A stretch of 64,000 nt of DNA from Alisma plantago-aquatica (lineage: Eukaryota; Streptophyta; Magnoliopsida; Alismatales; Alismataceae): assembly GCA_963693085.1 (NCBI GenBank), contig OY856409.1, positions 237,204,558-237,268,557 on the forward strand, read 5' to 3'. Below, piece after piece: positions 60,363 through 64,000 of the stretch (positions are counted from its first letter, which is position 1; each line of letters begins with the position of its first letter). A program made the position numbers and the translations under genes. Below the pieces are notes generated by a model. The model was not told the origin of the DNA. It was given only the letters and a program-made list of their open reading frames with translations, and did no database searches.

Positions 60363-61760
60363 ACACTGTACAAGATGGCATCAACAGAGATGGCAGAGTT
60401 GAAGAGACAGTTACAAGAACTGCTTGGCAAAGGTTTCACCAGGATGAGTACGTCACTTTGGGATGCTCCAGTGTTGTTCACAAAGAAAAAGGATGGGTCT
60501 ATGAGGTTGTGCATAGACTACAGACAGTTGAATAAGGTCACAATAAAGAATAAGTATCCCTTGTCGAGGATAGATGATCTGTTTGACCAGTTGTGTGGCA
60601 CAATGGTGTTATTAAAGATAGACCTGAGATCAAGGTACCATCAGTTGTGGATCAAGGAGGAGGACATACCAAAGTCAGCTTTTCGGATGAGGGATGATCA
60701 CTATGAGTTTGTGGTTATGCCGTTTGGGATAACCATTGCATCAACAATATTCATGGATCTAATGAACTGGGTGTTTTGACCATTCCTTGATCATTTTGTG
60801 GTTGTCTTTATAGATGACATCTTGATGTATAATCATGATAGTCAACAACATGAACAACATCTTCGTCAGGTGTTGACAGTGTTGAGACAACACCAACTCT
60901 ATGCCAAGTTTAGCAAGTGTGAGTTCTGGTTGAAGGAGGTTGCTTTCTTGAGGCATGTTATATCTACCAAAGGAGTGTGTGTGGATCCTAAGAAGGTGAA
61001 GTCTGTAATAGAGTGGGAGTATCCTAAGATGTCGACTGAAGTGCATAGTTTTCTAGGTCTGGCATGCTATTACCGGAGGTTCATTAAGGACTTCAATTCT
61101 ATCACCCTACCCCTAAAAAAGTTGACAAGGAAGGATGTGTCGTTCATTTGGGATGACAAACGTCAACATGCTTTTCAGACATTGAAGGAGAAGTTGACAA
61201 GTGCACCAATTTTGGTCTTACCTAAGCAAGGAAAATGGTACATTGTCTTTTGTAATGCATCCATGAATGGTTTGGGATGCGTGTTGATGTAGGACAAGCA
61301 AGTGGCTTCTTTTTCTTCTCGACAGCTTAAGAAACACAAGGAGAATTACCCGAATCACGATTTGGATTTATCTATTATGGTTCATGCCTTGAATATTTGG
61401 AGACACTACATGTATGGGGAGAAGTGTCAAATCTTCACAGATCACAAGAACCTAAAGTACATCTTTTCACAACAGGAGTTGAATATGAGGCAATGTCGTT
61501 GGATGGAGTTGATCAAAGACTATGACTGTATGATTGATTACCACCCAGGGAAGGTGAACGTCGTAGCTGATGCATTGAGTAGGAAGTCTTCATCCTCATC
61601 CATGGATAAAGGTCAATTGAGTTCTTTGATGTGCCACAAGCGAGACATGTTTGTCTCCTTGCATCACATGAATGTCAAGTTGGAAGTCTCTTTGTTATCC
61701 AGATTGTTGGCACAATTACAAGTGAAGCCTACATTGAGACATCAGATCAGGGAATCCCAA
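60363..61760 (+). pseudogene. pol: Chromovirus reverse transcriptase and RNase H remnant
   Basis: RT blocks in order in one frame: [71 protein letters not shown], then FIDDILMY with both catalytic Asp codons intact (60813-60818), followed by [18 protein letters not shown]. RNase H: the first catalytic Asp is Asn (AAT, 61254-61256, in [14 protein letters not shown]). IFTDHKNLKYIF and DYHPGKVNVVADALSRK follow. Stops at 60777 (TGA) and 61290 (TAG) fit CGA and CAG ancestors. This is the best preserved coding stretch of the window but cannot give a full-length enzyme. Confidence 0.95.
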
Positions 61761-62983
61761 TAAACAGAGATCGTGATACATCAGATTAGATCATAGTTCG
61801 GCAGTGAGAAGAGTGATGGTTTCCATGAGTCAGAGGATGAGATCGTTTGTTATCATAACATGATAATGGTTCCTATTGCTGATAACCTAAGGAGGATGGT
61901 GCTAGAAGAGGCTCATTCATCCATGTATGTTGTGCGTCCAGGTAGTACCAAGATGTACCACAATTTGAAGGATAAGTATTGGTGACTTGGCTTGAAGAAA
62001 GATGTAGCTGATTTCATTGCAATATGCGTAGTATGTAAACAAGTCAAAGCCGAGCAACAGAAGCCTGTAGGAATGTTACAACTTTGCCTATACCGTAGTA
62101 GAAATGAGATCATAGGACTATGGACTTTGTTGTTGGTCTGTCAAGGACAACCAAAGGGTATGATTCCATTTAGGTGATTGTTGATAGATTGACCAAGTCA
62201 GTGCATTTTGATCCTGTAAAGACAACGTTCATAGTAGAGAAGCTTGCCCAAGTCTATGTGGATGAGATAGTGTACTTACACTATGTTCTAGCTACTATCG
62301 TGTATGATAGAGGTCCTCAGTTCACGAGTCAAATTTGGGAGTGACTGCACACAACTTTGGGTACACAATTGTAGTTTAGTACTTCTTTCCACCTGCAGAC
62401 AAATGGCCAATCAGAAAGGACCATTCAGATCTTAGAGGATTTGTTGAGGGCATGTGTTCTTCAATTTCTTGGAAGTTGGGATGCACATTTCAGTTTGATA
62501 GAGTTCGCCTACAACATCTATCAGAGTAGTATTGACATGGAACCATATGAGGCATTGTATGGGAGACGTTGTAGATCTCCATTGTGTTGGTATGAGATAG
62601 GTGATTATCAGCTTCTTGGTCCTAAGCTTGTGCAGTAGACAACAAAGAAGATCAAAGTGATACAACAACATTTGAAAGAAGAACATGATAGATAGAAGTC
62701 GTATGCAGATAATCGTAGTAGACCCTTAGAGTTCCAAGTGGGAGACAAGGTATATCTGAAGGTCTCTCCTTGGAAGGGTGTTCTGAGGTTTGGGAAGAAG
62801 GGTAAGTCGGATCCTAAGTATATTGGACCTTACCCAGTTGTGGCACAAGTTGGGAAGGTGGCTTACAAGTTGGATTTGTCACCTGAGTTGCACAAGTTGC
62901 ATCTAGTGTTTCATGTCAGTATGTTGAGGAAATTTATTCCAGATACAGAGTCAGTGTTACAACCAGTGGAAGTAGATCTTTTA
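61761..62983 (+). pseudogene. pol: Chromovirus integrase remnant
   Basis: The N-terminal zinc domain is partial: EAHSSMYVVRPGSTKMYHNLK has Arg where the second His is usual, and C-V-V-C is present (about 62028-62039). A TGA at 61983 stands where TGG (Trp) is expected. A frameshift near 62090-62100 changes frame. The catalytic triad is visible after it: Asp in MDFVVGLS (62123-62125), Asp in YDRGPQF (62306-62308) and Glu in NGQSERT (62414-62416). The C-terminal GPY/F-type region follows with GKKGKSDPKYIGPYPV and HLVFHVSMLRK. Several TAG/TGA stops interrupt it. Confidence 0.92.
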
Positions 62984-63158
62984 TGAGGACATGACCTATG
63001 TAGAAGGTCCAATGTTGATCCTTGATCGAAGAGTGAAGAAATTGAAGAGGAAGGACCTTGTGCTTGTGAAAGTTCTTTGGCATCATTGTGGTGTTGAGGA
63101 AGTCACATGGGAGCTCGAGGAAGAGATGAGGAGGAAGTACCCCTCCCTTTTCTCTTAG
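62982..63158 (+). pseudogene. Chromodomain at the polyprotein C-terminus
   Basis: After a second frameshift the frame returns to that of gag. It reads ILDRRVKKLKRKDLVLVKV, then LWHHCGVEEVTWELEEEMR and KYPSLFS before TAG at 63156-63158. This is the chromovirus chromodomain, whose family role is to tether integrase to modified histones. The core KVLWHHCGVEEVTWE with its Trp residues is preserved; the first aromatic cage position appears absent, as is usual for the Tekay group. It is open without a stop for 58 codons. Confidence 0.88.
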
Positions 63159-63196
63159 GATTTCGAGGGTGAAATCCCTCTTAGGAGTTTATGGCT
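63158..63196 (+). other. Chromovirus 3' hairpin box and pre-LTR segment
   Basis: GGATTTC-GAGGGT-GAAATCC (63158-63177) forms a 7-bp stem. A short purine-rich stretch CTTAGGAG follows before the 3' LTR. The same inverted-repeat box precedes the LTR in both bodies of the three-LTR array. Confidence 0.7.
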
Positions 63197-64000
63197 TGTA
63201 AGGACCCTAACCCACATTCTGGGATAACCCTATTTGGTTTTCTTAAGTATGTTTATTATCTCCGTGCTCTATTCATCTGAGATGTAATTAGGGCATGATG
63301 GAGGCTTGAGTTCCTTGTTTGAGCTTTTTGCTTGTATTTTGTGGAGAAGTTTGGTGCAAATTGCAATTTGCCCATGATAGGGGCTGATGTGCAAGTTTGG
63401 TACCTCTAGCGTGTTCCTTCTCTCTCTTGGAATCATCTAGAGGAGTGAGAGAGATGGGCACCTTTGTTGAGCCTTGGTTGAGTAATGATACCCTTGGTGG
63501 TGTTTTGGGCACATGTTTGAGGTGTGCTTTACTCTTAGAAATCTTGTCTTGGGCTTGAGATCCCTGAGGGGGCCTTGTATCAGTTTGTGGATGTCTTGAG
63601 GGATATCCTATCAGTTTAAGGATGTCTTGAGGAAGCCTCCTATCATTTTGTGGTGACTAGGGACATACTATATCAGTTTTTGTCTCTAGGGTTTCATCCC
63701 TATCAGTTTGTGAAGGGAGTGGGTGTGTGTATCGGCCTTGACCTAGGAAGGTGACTTAGTGGGTGAGACATGGTTCTTGTCACCATGTTTCATGGTGTTG
63801 CATGTGCCCTTTCTTTGTGGGCATGTGTCATCTAGGGTTCTTTGGTGGTGACACCTTTCCTTTGTTCTCTCTTTTATCTCTCTTGTATATATATCTCTTT
63901 CTCTTCATGAAAGAGAAATCTTTTGGTTATCCTTGCATTCTCTCCTTAGTGGCCGATCTTGAGATTGAGGAGTACTCCCCCTTGGATCTTGGTGGACGAG
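63197..64000 (+). repeat. Chromovirus 3' LTR, first 804 bp
   Basis: Collinear with 54506 onward, starting TGTAAGGACCCTAACCC. It includes TATATATAT at 63886-63894 and is cut by the window end. Confidence 0.93.

Larger units (their letters stand above)
54506..64000 (+). mobile_element. Ty3/gypsy chromovirus (Tekay/Del-like), right end outside window
   Basis: 5' LTR 54506-58363, tRNA-iMet primer site 58372, gag-pol 58500-63158 in the order gag, protease, RT, RNase H, integrase, chromodomain, then a 3' LTR start at 63197 that continues past the window end. The order and C-terminal chromodomain define a chromovirus; the ~3.9 kb LTR and gag-pol style fit the Tekay/Del clade. The two LTR starts differ roughly every 8-10 bases by eye, so the insertion is old. 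It sits inside copia-3; its left flank is ACATT (54501-54505). Confidence 0.93.

Noticed and set aside
1..64000. CRISPR array, ribosomal RNA genes, functional tRNA genes or bacterial operon signals
   Set aside because: No regularly spaced identical repeats with unique spacers, no rRNA words and no foldable tRNA were seen. The only tRNA-like promoters are within SINEs.

Overview
The window looks like transposon-filled intergenic DNA from a flowering plant with a large genome. The evidence is LTR retrotransposons primed by initiator-tRNA-Met (TGGTATCAGAGCC-type primer sites), a Ty3/gypsy element with a C-terminal chromodomain, tRNA-derived SINEs and AT-rich background. I see no convincing host protein gene, no cellular tRNA or rRNA gene and no CRISPR array. 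I cannot name the species.

Layout. 1-4261 is AT-rich with a TA microsatellite and a GACCC-rich repeat. 4262-12992 is a complete but decayed Ty1/copia element (copia-1) with two ~2 kb LTRs and a 5-bp target duplication. 12993-17981 is mostly unrecognised, with one short GC-rich ORF and a minus-strand SINE. 17982-18211 is a compound trinucleotide repeat, followed to ~19480 by a very old Ty1/copia RT-RNase H relic of another lineage. 19480-25607 is unrecognised AT-rich DNA with a TA/TG repeat. 25608-25885 holds a degenerate ~65-bp tandem repeat. 26200-34775 is a second copia element (copia-2) whose 5' LTR lacks its first ~543 bp. A 167-bp SINE with a perfect 16-bp target duplication sits at 34952-35118. 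37253-48398 is an LTR-body-LTR-body-LTR array: three ~3.26 kb LTRs and two ~0.67 kb bodies between one pair of 5-bp target duplications. 49430-50124 is the end of another gypsy-like element. A minus-strand copia-3 starts at 50125 and is split at 54505/54506 by a Tekay/Del-like chromovirus that runs past the window end.

How the parts relate. The three copia elements belong to one family in two LTR subtypes, and all carry the same short replacement of the reverse-transcriptase YVDD region. The family therefore probably spread with enzymes supplied in trans. The three-LTR array encodes no gag or pol but keeps a primer site, polypurine tract, TATA box and a 3' hairpin box also found at the end of the chromovirus, so it too looks like a parasite of an autonomous element. 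The chromovirus keeps one gag-pol frame over most of its length, broken mainly by stops of the CAG-to-TAG, CGA-to-TGA and TGG-to-TAG/TGA kind. Insertion order can be read at one place: copia-3 entered the gypsy-like LTR at 50124, and the chromovirus then entered copia-3.
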